Shown piece after piece: positions 48,950 through 61,700 of a DNA stretch of 64,000 nucleotides. Positions within the stretch are counted from its first letter, which is position 1. Every line of letters starts with the position of its first letter. Under the pieces are notes generated by a model. The model was not told the DNA's origin. It saw nothing but the letters and a program-made list of their open reading frames with translations, and ran no database searches. The translations under genes and the position numbers were made by a program. Source of the stretch: Anarhynchus alexandrinus (Eukaryota; Chordata; Aves; Charadriiformes; Charadriidae). Location of the stretch: assembly GCA_008711295.1 (NCBI GenBank), contig VUYV01000401.1, positions 471,916 through 535,915 on the forward strand. Reading direction: 5' to 3'.

Positions 48950-49840
48950 GATGATACCCAAAATCATATTGTATTTTTTGGGTGCCTTGCATGTCAGGTT
49001 TATGATTTCAGTGAACCATCAGTTATGATTCCAAAACCTTTCCTGGGATGTGACTGTCAGTTGCAAATTCAACATCCTGTAAACATGGGTTAGATTTAGA
49101 TTATTTTTCCCTAGATGAATTGCTGATTCTGTAGCTCATTGACTCATCCCTCAGTTTTGTCACTGAAAGATCCCTCACAAAATCTCTGGAGTTTTTAGGT
49201 AGCATCAACTATCGCAGAAAGCTTTGTCTTCAAGCTTGCAAATTTCAATGTTCATTTTCTTCTCTAGATCGTCAGTGAAGACATTGAATAAAACTAGTCT
49301 TAACGCTTATCCACTTATTTGGAGTATTGCTAACCATTCTCGATCCTGAAAAGGGACTGTCAGGCTCTGCTTTTTGCTTGCTTATCTTTGATGAGCTTTC
49401 AGCTCATTAAATGACATTTCCTCTAAACTTATATCAATATAGTTTCTTTAGTGACGTTTAGCATGGAACCTTTTTGAAAATCATAGTGTAGTAATGTGTT
49501 CACTGGGCTGCTTCTGTCCACATTGTTACTGACCCCCTTACCAAACTCTTGTGAGGCAGGATTTCCTGTTGCAGAAACCACACTGGCTTTTTTCCAAGTC
49601 CTTCTATATGTTCAGTCAACTTATTTTTCATTGTAGATTCACCCACCTGACCAGGGATGGAAGGCAGACTTGCTGGTTTGTAACTCCTATGATTCCTTTC
49701 AAAGCCTTGTTTGTGACCGGGAGTTTTCTGTCATATATTTGCAGATGTTATTATAATACCATTCTGATACCTTTACATTTCTCTAAAATATTTTGCAAAG
49801 ACTTGATTCAGTGGGTTCCATAGCTCCCACATTATTATGC
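48950..49840 (-). mobile_element. Probable ancient, strongly decayed CR1/L3-type RT
   Basis: Faint but ordered similarity to antisense CR1 RT. ATCGTCAGTGAAGACATTGA near 49269 corresponds to the NIFxND segment after GVPQGS. AAACCACACTGGC near 49577 corresponds to the QxGF segment. CACCTGACCAGGGATGGAAG near 49642 corresponds to the NYRPxSL-to-PGK segment. The order and spacing fit, but no frame survives. It is much older than the other CR1 copies. Confidence 0.5.
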
Positions 49841-52800
49841 AGTAATATATATTCCCTGGGGGAAACAAGAAAAGAGAAAAATAATTAAACTTAGCATTGA
49901 TATTTTAGTGTGAAATCTTGGCTTGGTATTACAGAGCATGACATTTTCTAGACTGGGTGTTGAAAACTGGTGTCAGAATCCCTGTACGATTTCAGTAGCT
50001 GTTAAAGAATATCTCATAGGCTTGTGCTTTTTCCATGCAAAAAACAGCTGCAGGCACAGCAAAGTAGTCCCAGGGATGCATTTAAACTCAATTGCCTTCT
50101 AATGTATTCTACACTCTTTACAACTTTTACATTTCCATAGGAATACATTTCTTACAGTAACAATTATCAAGTGATTTGGATTTTTTCTGCCCATAATGTA
50201 ACAATGGAAAGGAAACTATTTACACATAAACTCAAAAAAATGCTTGTTTTAAATGAAAAGACAGAAAAGTCAAATTAATTTTAGCCTTTATTTGGGTACA
50301 ATGACATGAAGAAAATGAGTTGCCACCTAGTATCACAACAGCAGTTAGGATGGAAAGTATTAGTTAAGTGAAATGATAAATATCTCAGTGGGGTGCAACA
50401 TTAGACAGTGCATCAAGTGGTGAAATTAAAGGAGCTTGACAATTAAAATTTCACTTGTGTATGGAAAACCAGACTTCAGATTGGTAAAAATATTTTATGC
50501 TGAAGTCAACAGAGTCAGGCTTTAACATTTAAGCTGAAAGCTGGAAGTGTTGGTATCTGTCTGATGTTGTCGATCCTTGATTGAAAGAAAAATTAGTAAT
50601 CCGTGTCACAGAGAGCATATCTTGAGGTTCTAAGCACTGGAAGTTAAAATCTGTTCTGACTTTGGGTGTAGGAAACTAGTCAACTTATGTCATCACAGGA
50701 ATGTCTCTTTATTTGTGACACCTTAGAGATTTGCACTTTTTAACATGCTCTGCTGCTTTTAAACCTTCTGAAATCAGTATTCTCAGCGAGGATCCTGGCA
50801 CTTCATGGAAAACAGAGTTCAGTCTTATGTACCAAGGTCTGTCTGACACTGCTATTGTGACTGGTATCTCATAAAGCCCAATTTGGGAGTAGCTGGGGAA
50901 GAGCTGCTTCAAAGTAACTTGGGAAATTCTTGTGGCTGTAAGGGCTTTTAATTTCCCTTTGGACAGTTTTAGCAATCTGACCATGTTTCAGTACGGAATC
51001 TATGGTTCTTGAAGTAAGTTTCTGCAGTTTACACAGTTGGATCTCGGAGCTGATAATCTAGAGCTTCCAGCTCCATCTTTAGGTATTTCTAACGGCTTAT
51101 CCAGATTTGTTGGAGATAGCATCAAAAAAACCCCACGTATCACACATTGTTGACTGTCAGTTTTTACAAATCTTGGAGTGCTTTTGTGTCCTGGTGCCTT
51201 CCACTAAGGTCAGAGAATGTGTAGTATTTCTAGGGTTTGATTTTGTCATTATTAAATGAGAATACTTCCCATTTAAGTGTATGCAGTCTTAAAGCTGAGA
51301 TAACCGAAATGAAGTGTAAACTGTCCTCGTACTGATAGCTTGTCATCTTGTCACACCATTCTGATGAGATGTAATAGAATGAAGAAAATACATCAAAATT
51401 TCAATGTATAACAATACAAAGAACCATTTAAGATATACATTATTTATTTTTATGTTTTACTGTGCTTTTTCAGTATGTCAGCCTTTTGAAGTCTACTGGA
51501 GATAACTGAGTAGAAATATACCTGCTAGGATTATTTAACCTCTTGACTGTAATATACATGCCACATTGATCATAAACTAGATCCTAAGTTATAGCCCCAA
51601 ATACTTAGAAAAGCATGCATAACAGTGATGAAATTGCTTTTGAACTCTCCTGAGTTCAATCTTTTGGAGTTACTCTGTTACAAGTTAGTCTGCTGGCAAT
51701 GTTTATGATAATGTTTAGGTTAGTAGCTGGCATAGCTTGCATAGCTAACTATGAAACCTCATGTTCATAGGTGTCAGCTGTCTAATTCCTACCACCCTCT
51801 GGCCCAAACTCATTACGTCAACTCCATTTTCCCAGGCTGCAGGAACATTACAGAAAAATATGACATATTAAGCATAAATGAATATAAATATCTGTGGTGG
51901 GTCTTCAACCTCCAAACAACCTAAGTGAGAGTTTCCCCTTTTCCTGATAAGATAGTTTACAGCAATAAGGAGTTACCCATCTGCCATGAATAACAAAACT
52001 GGGATGAGCCCCAGACCAAAATTCATACGCTCTGCCTTGCATGTTTTGGAAGTATATAACTTCATACACACCTTCACACACTGTCTTCTTCATTTTTCTT
52101 TTCCTATTTCAGTGCTTCTTTTCTTTGTATCTCAGTGATTTTTACTGAGAAGGAGGCTTCACCAACTGACTCCCTAGACATTGTTCTTGTCTTTTACTTT
52201 GACCCCATCGATATAGTGGATATTCATAAGAGTAATTGAAGCCCGTCAGAAGAGCCCTTTGGGAACACTTTGGCTGTCCTAAACTTACATGAAAGATGGG
52301 CAAAAGATTGCCTTCCAAGATCCTTAACTAGCTGGAGGAAAAACATGTTTTTAAATGCTGTTCCATTCTGCCCCAATTCCTTCGAGCAGAGTCCTAGAAC
52401 CTAGGATAGCTCAGTGACATTTTTACTTTCTAATGGCATAGCTGAAGAACACCATGCTGCTAAACAGAACAAATGGTAACATTTTTTTATTATTTTCTAG
52501 TGGCACAAAGTCTTTAGAGATTGAATTCCAATTAACATGAGGTAGAATTTTACACAACTGGTATGTCCATATTGCACACTTTATTACTCTGTGAAGATTA
52601 TTGAGCTACTTTAAAATGAGTTAAGGATAAGAAACAATGAGGCCACATTATGTGGGCTTCTATCTACACTGATTTTATCCTCTGAGAAACTGACTGCCAG
52701 TCTGCCGCATGTGGATGAAAACTGCTTCAGCCAGGTGCTATGCTGTGGAGAACCAGGCAAATCAAGAAGATCGGGTCTTATGTGCTGTTTAAACCAAACA

Positions 52801-54595
52801 GGTTTATCAACCTCAGCTTTTGAATGCGCAGAATTTAACCAGTCTCACAAGGATTGTGCGATACTGATTGTCATGGAGTCAGAAAAATTGTCCTTTTTGT
52901 GTTTGTTCTTCTCACCTTGAAAAACATTCATCACTCATTTAAAATTCTTCTTCAGTGGCAGGAGTGTCATTCACTCAGTTAATGTAAACAAATAACTCCC
53001 ACTCCTTCAGCTTGAAAAATGAACACAAAGGCTCAGTTATTATGAGTATGTACCATGGCAGAGATTTTTATCGAATGCATTTAACCCTGCAGGTTGTTAT
53101 TTTTTTCTTTAAAGTTACAGTAAAAACATCTAATTAAAGAGAGCTATAGCAGATTTTATCTGGTTTTATTTTATTAGTGTGTTGTAGGATATTTTATTAA
53201 CTTTTGTCATCTGCGTTGATAATCATATTTTCTTGGAGTAGGAAAGGTCTTATTGGCTACAGTCAAGATCTTCCTGTATGAAATACATATTAAAAAAAAT
53301 CCGTTTTCTCTGTCTTTGACATTTTTTTCCCCTGGTACATCTAGTGAGCCTGTAGGTTTTTTTTACTTTTAAAGAAGAAATGGTAGTATTTTTCATCTGT
53401 GGAGTAGTTCTCTGAACTGTCTTTGTCAATGAATAATTTAGTCATGTTTTTAAAATAGATATGCTCTTTCTTCTTTTTGCTAGAAAGTTAACTAGGGATT
53501 ATTTTATTTTCAGGTGCCGTTGAAGCAAGTGGCTTCCAGAATCACAGCAGTTATGATATGTCTTTGCAGTATAACATTTGAATAAGGGCAGTATTGGATA
53601 ATGAGTCTGGAAGGGGAGACGTTCTTCCAGATTAAATTATACCAGTTAGGCATAATCTTGGTCTGGAGCAGTATGAATCATACATCCAGAAGAAAGCTAA
53701 GGATTCAGTCTATAGTCAGAGGGAAAATGTAGGCTTGCACTAATGTACTACCTTGTTATGTAGGATAAACATTTTGTGTTCAGTGTAGAACTATTTCTTC
53801 TCTGAATATACCTTCAAAATCTGGCACATATTTCTAGTAGTTCACCTGTAAAACCTTTTGTAACTAAATGCTTTTCTACATGCTTAGGTTTTATAAATCA
53901 GGAGACTGATACTGTTAGAAGATTTTTGCCACTACATATTTATTCCTGTTCATGTTCTCTGGGTCCATTGATCCCTTGGTATTTCATTCATATGGATTAT
54001 GTTCTTTTCTGAGTTTATCTAATTTTTCATTCCTGTGCCTGAAATGAACTTGGCAGCGGGCACAAGTATGTTTTCAGTAATAAAAATATCTAAAGAAAAC
54101 CCCACCCCACAGCAAAAAGGAAAACAGTAAAATGCTTAAACAATATTTGAGATTTGAAAGAAAGCAATGAGCCATATTTCAGAAAAAACACTCCACAGAA
54201 CGTTTGTTTTAAAAGTGGGGATGACTATGTGACTTCTGTTTATCAGCTTTCCATGTCAAAACAACAAACTTAAGAGACTTACATATATACATGGCCTTTC
54301 AAAATATTTTGAACTGAAGTTTAAAGTTAAGATAATTATAGTTTTTGAATCATCAGGTGTTAAATTAAAAAACAGTAGAGTACCATATTTTGCATACTCT
54401 TATAAAACATGACATACAACTCAAAATACAGGGAGTTCTTTACTGCAAAGTTCATTGAATATATTTTTCACATCACTAGTAATGTTGTTGCATAACTCAC
54501 AGTCTCTACCTAATGAATTAATGCTGTGATTCTGTATTCTGTGGGAATATATTTTTATTTCCTTAAATTATCAGGCATCTGTCAAGTTCACTGGA
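49841..54595. other. AT-rich unique sequence
   Basis: A 91-codon minus-strand frame at 50709-50984 is lysine-rich, with no recognised domain or splice context. 51894-52100 has an LTR-like TGTGGTGGGTC start and a TATATAAC motif, but no far edge. Nothing is supported. Confidence 0.35.
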
Positions 54596-55735
54596 TCATA
54601 GAATCGTAGAATTGTGGGAAGGAACCTTAGAGATCATTTAATTCCAACTCCCCTGACATGGGCAGGGACACATTCCACCAGACCAGGTTGCTCAATGCCC
54701 CATCCAGCCTGACCTTGAACACTTCCAGCGATGGGCCATCCTTAACTTCTCTGGGCAACAAGTTCCAGTGTGCTACCACCCACACAGTAAGAATTTTTTC
54801 CTTACATCTAACCTTTTCCAGTTTTAAACCATTACCTCTTGTCCTATTACTACACTCCCTGAAAAGAGTCCCACCCCATCTTTCCTGTAGGTCCCTTCAG
54901 ATACTGGAAGGCTGCTAGAAGGTCTCCCCAGAGTCTTCTCTTCTCCAGGCTGAACAACCCCAACTTTCTCAATTTGTCCTCATAGAAGAGGTGCTTCAGC
55001 CCTCGGATCATATTTGTGGCCCTCCTCTGGACTTGCTCCAACAGGTCCATGTCTTTCTTATGTTGGGGACTCCAAAGCTGGATGTAGTACTCCAGGTTGG
55101 GTCTCACAAGTAGAGACCCAACCTGCTGGCCATGCCTCTTTTGATATAGCCCAGGATCCAGTTGGCTTTCTGGGCTGCAAGCGCACGTTGTTGTCTCATG
55201 TTAAGCTTGTCATCAACTAATACCCCCAAATCCTTCTCCTCAGGGCTGCTCTCAATCCATTCTTCACCCAGCCTGTATTTGCGCATGGGATTGCCTCAAC
55301 CCAGCTGCAGGGCCTTGCACTTGGGCTTGTTGAACTTCATGAGGTTCTCACAGGTCCACTTCTCAGGCCTGTCTAGGTCCCTCTGGGTGGCATCCCTCCC
55401 ATTCAGCATGTCTACTTTGCCACACATCTTGGTGTCTGTGGCAAACTTGCTGAGGGTGCTCTCAATCCCACTGTCTGTGTCGCTGACAAAAATGTTAAAT
55501 AGCACCGGTCCCATTCCAATTATGGGAATTTCATTCCCATAATCAACCCCTTATTCCCATTCCCATTATCAACCCCTTAGGGATGTCACTCTTCACTGCT
55601 TTTCACTTGGACATTGAGCTTTTGACCGCAAGTCATTGAGTGCGATTGTCTCCTTATCGACCGAATGGTCTATCCATCAAATCCAAGTCTCTCCAGGTTA
55701 GAGACAAGGATGTCATGCAGGACAGTGTCAGTGAT
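54596..55735 (-). mobile_element. CR1 LINE, 1.1 kb, RT plus 3' end, internally rearranged
   Basis: Starts TCATAGAATCGTAGAATTG (3' terminus) and has the 3' UTR followed by antisense RT. Minus translation includes RRATNMIRGLKHLFYEDKL, a segment with LDRPEKWTCENLMKFNKPK, and SKFATDTKMCG, where FADD has become FATD. At 55513-55580 the conserved GVPQGS-coding region is replaced by a hairpin plus a short tandem duplication. CR1 similarity resumes to about 55735 (minus: CHDILVSNLERLGF-like). Confidence 0.9.
55519..55578. repeat. 11-bp hairpin and 20-bp near-tandem repeat inside CR1
   Basis: ATTATGGGAAT (55519-55529) and its perfect inverse ATTCCCATAAT (55533-55543) are separated by 3 bases. ATTCCCATAATCAACCCCTT (55533-55552) recurs with one mismatch at 55559-55578. 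Confidence 0.9.
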
Positions 55736-58700
55736 GATTTTTGTGAGCATGTCTTGATATTTAGCTTGTACACGAGCTATTATCTGCCATATTTTAATAC
55801 ACCAAAATTCAGATACCAGGTGCTTTTCATTGGCAAAAAGAAATACTGTTACATATCACTTTAGTATATATTAGCAAGGAGATTTTGAACTTACCTCTTC
55901 TGTTCATATATATAGATTACATCCTGAATGTCTGAACATGCTGGCTAATACAAGATTTCTGGAAAATTCAAACATGAGTCTGAAATGTACTTTCTATTAA
56001 TGTCCTTCATTATTTGATTAGCATTTCTGATTTGAGAACACTTACTGGGACTTCTCAATAAGAGGATGCCATGTTGTTATATAAAATTGTGGCAGTTCAG
56101 CAAAACAATCAAACATATTTTTTATTATAAGCCCTTAATTGACCCTTAATCAGAGGGGTGCCCCAGTGCCTAAAATATATTACAAATTATTTTGAAGGAT
56201 ATTTGTAGACATAGCTTTTATCTACTCTAATGTGGGAGCAACATAACATGATCAGTTGTTATTTTTGTATTTTACTAATCTATAGTATATGTTTTCCTAT
56301 TCCTGATAGAGATACATGCCATTTTTCTGTAAGGTTTGTCCTTTTCCCACATATGCTAGTGTTAATATTTCCCTTTGGGTTCTATAGAAGACCCAGTTGG
56401 TCTTGATTTCTTAGGTGAATACTTAGCTGTGAAGTAAAATTTATATCACAGTGCTCTGGGTATGTGATTCATGATTTACAATCAGAGGTCTATTGCAGCA
56501 AGCTATACTTGTGAAGCATTGAATTAGTTCTACTCCTGCCCTTCCATATTTTTAGAATAGATTCACCAACTTTCTAAACTGTGCTAGAAAGCTCCTTGTC
56601 CTTCACAGCAAAGCAGAAACCATGGAAGTCAAGTTCTACTCTATCCCCTTTGCATCATATGGTCATTGATCTACTGCCAACAGTGAATTGTGCTGCATTG
56701 TGAATGCATTCTACATTGGTTTTTGTTTTGTTTATTTGTTGGCTTTTGTTTTTTAATTCTAAGTACTTTTTTATGGAATCTCAGAATTGTCTATAGTGAT
56801 TTTATTGGTCCTCTAAAGAAGTGTTCCTTTTATCATTTTCTAATTCAACATTACTTGCAAAATGTGTACTTAGTGTAATAACTCCAGCTGTTTTATAGTA
56901 GGGAAGTTAGAAAGTGCACTCATATAACATATCACTTGATAATGAAAAGTCAAAGCTAAGAAGCAAAGAGTACATCATGTATTTATCAGATTAAAAAATA
57001 CAGTATATCAGCATGGGACTGATGTAAAATATATGATGCTACCCCTTTAACATATGTCCTGCACATGAGAAAAATAGCAATTTTAGAGTACAACTCATCT
57101 TCGGTCTTATTCACTTGGGAATAGGAAATAATAATCGTTTTTTGGGGCTATGCTGCCTTTATGTTACAGTTCTTTATTATAAATATGACCATTTAGAGCC
57201 TGAACTGATACCCAGGCAGCTACATAGGCATCTCTGCAGAATTCCTGACAGATTTGAGAGTGTGAACAAGAGTTTTTGGACAAGCTCCATAGTACCTGGG
57301 TCAGTGGTAGAAAAAAATTAGAGTATCTCTACTATCCCCAGAGCTTTTTCCAGCAGGGGCTCAAATTAATTCCACATTGAGACTATATCCTAGGAGATTT
57401 GGTTTACGGAAAAGCCCACTCTAAAGATTTCTGTTATGGCTGCTTCTGTGCAGTAGGAGGCTTAGTGATGTGCAATCACTGCTCTTTTAAAAACATAAGT
57501 GAGTCAGTGGGCAATGAAATCAAGAAATGAATAGGAGGCCAAGAATGTTATTCAGACTGCATGCCCTCTGTGAGTCAGCAGATACTGAGTGTCTTTGCCA
57601 TTAAAGTTGCTTGCAGGGAAATTTGTTCATATGTAAATCCCAGCTCACAATGTGCAATTAACAAAACATTCCTGAAAGACCTAGTACTGATACTTTTCTT
57701 CAGATATTCTCATTAGTTTCAAAAGCTTAAAACCTCCACAACAGATATAAGCTACTTATCAGTTACAGTAATTTTCTGCAGGGCAATATGGATCTTTCCA
57801 GCCTCTGGAGAAACCACTCTCCGTGTTTTTTTTTAAACCATGCTTTTCTGCAACTGCCTTCCATGTGTTTGTTGGTGACATAAGCATGAAAGTTTGCTTC
57901 CCTGTAGGTAAGTGACCTTGCAACACTGGGAAAAACTAACTGAACTCACATTCATTTATAATGAATGAAAGCAAAAAAACTTTATAGAGCAGTTAAAATA
58001 CAGAATACCTTGCTCCTGTTCAAGTTGAACCCAAGACTGCCATTAATTTCATTAGGAACCCATACAGGGTGATGCAGAGTAAAATTTGAAGTAAATCTGG
58101 ATGTTGTTAGCATGTGTGCAGTTATTCATCCAGCCCTTTTTATTAGGATCTCATTACACAACTTTTCCTTAAAAATATCAACCTATTACTTGTCTGATGA
58201 CAACAAAAGTTGAGTTTTCTTAGGACAAAAGCCTAAAGCTCAGAGCACTTTTATGTGTATGTATGTATTTTCCATCATATCCAACACCTAATCTGCTTTA
58301 TGCAGCTGTTAAAAAGAAACTTATTCTAAATCATTTATGCAGTACAACAAAATACCTTTTTACCTCTTGATATGTAGGCACTGAGTTACGTTTGAAAGAA
58401 AACCATCAGTTCATCCCCTATACTAAAAATCCATCATGACATGCAGGGGAGTATCTGTAGCTGGACAAGTAAAGTTAAATGGCATTGACTCCTTCCTCTT
58501 GGTGACTGGCTAGAGCTTTTGTAGATTGTATTACCTGGGAGAGGAGAAAAAAAACCTAATGGTAAGTTTAATCTGGCAGGCTTTATCCAATAGGAAAGTT
58601 ATTCTACGTTATCAGCTTACTAGGAAAATGATGGTTTGACTGCATTTCTTTCTTGCAGCTGATGCTCTCTTTGCTGTTGAAATCACTTATTGCAGGTGTC

Positions 58701-61700
58701 AGTCTGTTCACTATTGTGGTATTTTCTTCTGCAGCCAGGTGTCCTTCTAGCCGAAGTAGCCAAAGGTTAGCGTTTTTCATCACATTCCTAACTGTGATTT
58801 TATATTTCAATTAGAAAGGCATATAGATTTAATATTAAGTGGAAGAGGAGGAATGGATTTTAGTTACTGACGTTTGTAGCCTTTGAAGACATTAAATTTT
58901 TTTTTTTTTCTGCTGTTCCAGGATTCAAAAGTAGGGATGTCATTACTGGGGCTGGATGATTACTCAAATCACATTTAAGGAAACTCAGGTTTTCTTAAAA
59001 GTCATTGGTGGTCTCTGGTTATAGAGGGATGAATTAGTTGAGTAGTTGAACTTGGTATTGACAATAAACTTCCACCAATGAAAAAGCAGCTGGCTGTCAA
59101 GGCAGTGAGGACCTCATTGCTGGACCTCTCAGTTCAGTGGGTTCCTGAGATCAAGACCCAAGAAAGTAGTATAAGACCTGAATGTAATCTAATTTGATTA
59201 TATCTGATGAGATCCAAATTGTCAAATTGTCCTAATTTCAAGAAAACTGAAGTCTTTCCTCCTTTGACTTTCCTTTGAATCTCTGTTGCTAACACACAAG
59301 GATTCAATGTTGGAAGTGTGGAATTTCAGAGTGGATGAGTTAGAGCTCAGACAAAAGGAAGACACAATTTAATAAGTTTGTGGAGAACGAAAAGAACAAA
59401 AGAGAAGGCAGACTGCCTTTCTAATGCAACCAAAACATTGTGTAAGAAAGCTGAAGATCTCAGGTCTTTCAAATAGGCTGCAATTAGAGACGCTGCTTTT
59501 AACTTTGCAGCATCTGTGATATAAATTACTGCTAAGTTTCCCAATAAATAATTAATACAATATCTTTAGCGAGAGCACATGATCAGCTGTGACTGTTGAC
59601 TGGTGAACACTTCCTCAATTGTTAGAGAGAGAGAGAACTGTATGTTCTTCATCATTCAGCTTAAGTTTCAGTTAAACTAGCACTTGATATCTTAGCAGAT
59701 AACCAGCTCTTTGTTCTGAGACACCTGTTTCGTAACAATTTTTGACAAATGTTTCACACAATTAATTATAACAAACCTGATTCAAAATGTTGAACAAGCC
59801 TGTAGGAGCCGGTGGGTCAACTGAGTCTCTCCATCAAGGCAATGCTATTGAGAAAATGTCTATAATAGAAAAGAAAGCTCTGTATGCATTGTAGGTACGT
59901 GCATTCCAAAATTTTTTAACTTTACAGCTTTTTAGCATGCATTTTTCCTAGCATATTTATTGGTCCGAGATGATCTATGAACACATAAATTGAAAGGTTA
60001 GCTCTGAGCATTACAAAACTGAACGCAGCTTTTCCCTGATGTTCAGTGTTTTAAATGGAAATGCCTGGTTCTAGTGCAGTTTGGTTTTATTTCTACAGTG
60101 ATGGATAACTTGACTGCGAAAATACAGAGGTAATAGGTCCGGTTATCAATGTCTGTATAATGTAGAGAGTTCCCCGGTCTTTAACATTTTCTCAGTCCAT
60201 GTTATAATCAGCTCAGAATGCATATGCTGCATGTCATTTAGCAACTGACAACTGTTTGGGAACTTTCATATCTGGTAGAATATTCTTGAAATTTTAGAGA
60301 GACATATAACCACCACCTACTTTCGTGTCTTATGATGCCTGTGGAAATATCTCAAATTCTAGTATAAAACTTCAGTATTAAAAATCTGAGAAGGTTGGAA
60401 TATTTGTGTTTGCCCTAGCCATACTGCTTTTTATTATACAGTAGGACAAAATCAGTTATTAAAATAGCTTAAGATAAAGCTTTCATGCAGTTCTATCAGC
60501 TGTGCTTCTGTATATTTTTTCTTATGGATATTATTATGATGAAAGTTTACCATGGAATATTTTTATGTGCTCTGTATTCTTGTGGTTACAAAAAGTTTCA
60601 GTAGCACATAAACAGCCACTGATATCCAGCACATCGTCTTAGGGACATTGCTAAACATTTATCACAATCATTTGACTAGAAAGGAAAGTGCACCCTTTTG
60701 AGATTGCCAATAAAGGGATCAATGAAGACGCACAGATTTTAACATCAGGTGAGTTACAGTTCTGGCAGGATGAAATTTAGTCAGCAGCAATGACCACCTT
60801 CTAGTTTTACAAGCAGATGCCAGGAATATTTTGCATCCCTCAGCAGTTCATTCTGTTGACCCAAAGGATGCTTTTCTCAGTTACATGATCAGTGTTGTAT
60901 GTGCATGGGATGAATGGAATCTGCAGTCCCCTCACTCAGTACCACCAGTAGCTGATATTCTTTAGATGGCATGAATCTGTGATAAAGCAAGTACAAAGGA
61001 GAAGCATTACATAAAATTCAGGGAGATGTACTTCTAGCACAGGTTTTACATGTCAGTTCTTTATTTCTGTGAATCTGGCAGTTATTGTCTACCAAAAGGC
61101 AAAGATTAAAGGAGTACCTACAGAGTGAAGCTTCAGACCGGATTGCACCAGAGACACTCTCAAATGGCTTTCTGAAGTTTTCATTCAAAAAAATTTTGCC
61201 TGCCTCTGATGTCTGCTATGCTACACCACCTCCTATTGGCCCTGTTGTCCTTTGCCTTTTCATTGATATCCTGAAATAACCTCTCCAAAAGGATTTAACC
61301 TAGTCATGTTAAATAAGATTAAATTCAACCTAATAAGGGAAACCAACAAAACAACAGGGAAAACTTGTGGAAATAAGGTGGTTCTACAGGTTTTCATACT
61401 GACCACCTGTTTGACTATTCAGTCTCTTTTTTTCTTAACCCCTTGTCTTCCCTAACTAGATTGTTTATGCTTTAGACCATGGACTATACCACATCCTCTG
61501 TGAGTTTTTAAACAGACTGACGACTTTTCACTAGTAGCCTCCAGTGGCACAAACACCCACAAGCACCTGTGGTCTCCTAACAAGGATTAGCAGCGATGAG
61601 ATAAGTTTTATAAATGTCTTACATTTTTCTGCAAATGCAGAACTCAGTCTGCAGTTCAAAACAAGCAGATTTTATGAAATAGAAGGAAAGTGTCTGAATG

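Noticed and set aside
50709..50984. 91-codon lysine-rich minus-strand frame
   Set aside because: No family resemblance or splice context. Chance frames of this size are expected over 64 kb.
51894..52100. Possible LTR start TGTGGTGGGTC with TATA-like motif
   Set aside because: No matching far end, target duplication or family motif could be found.
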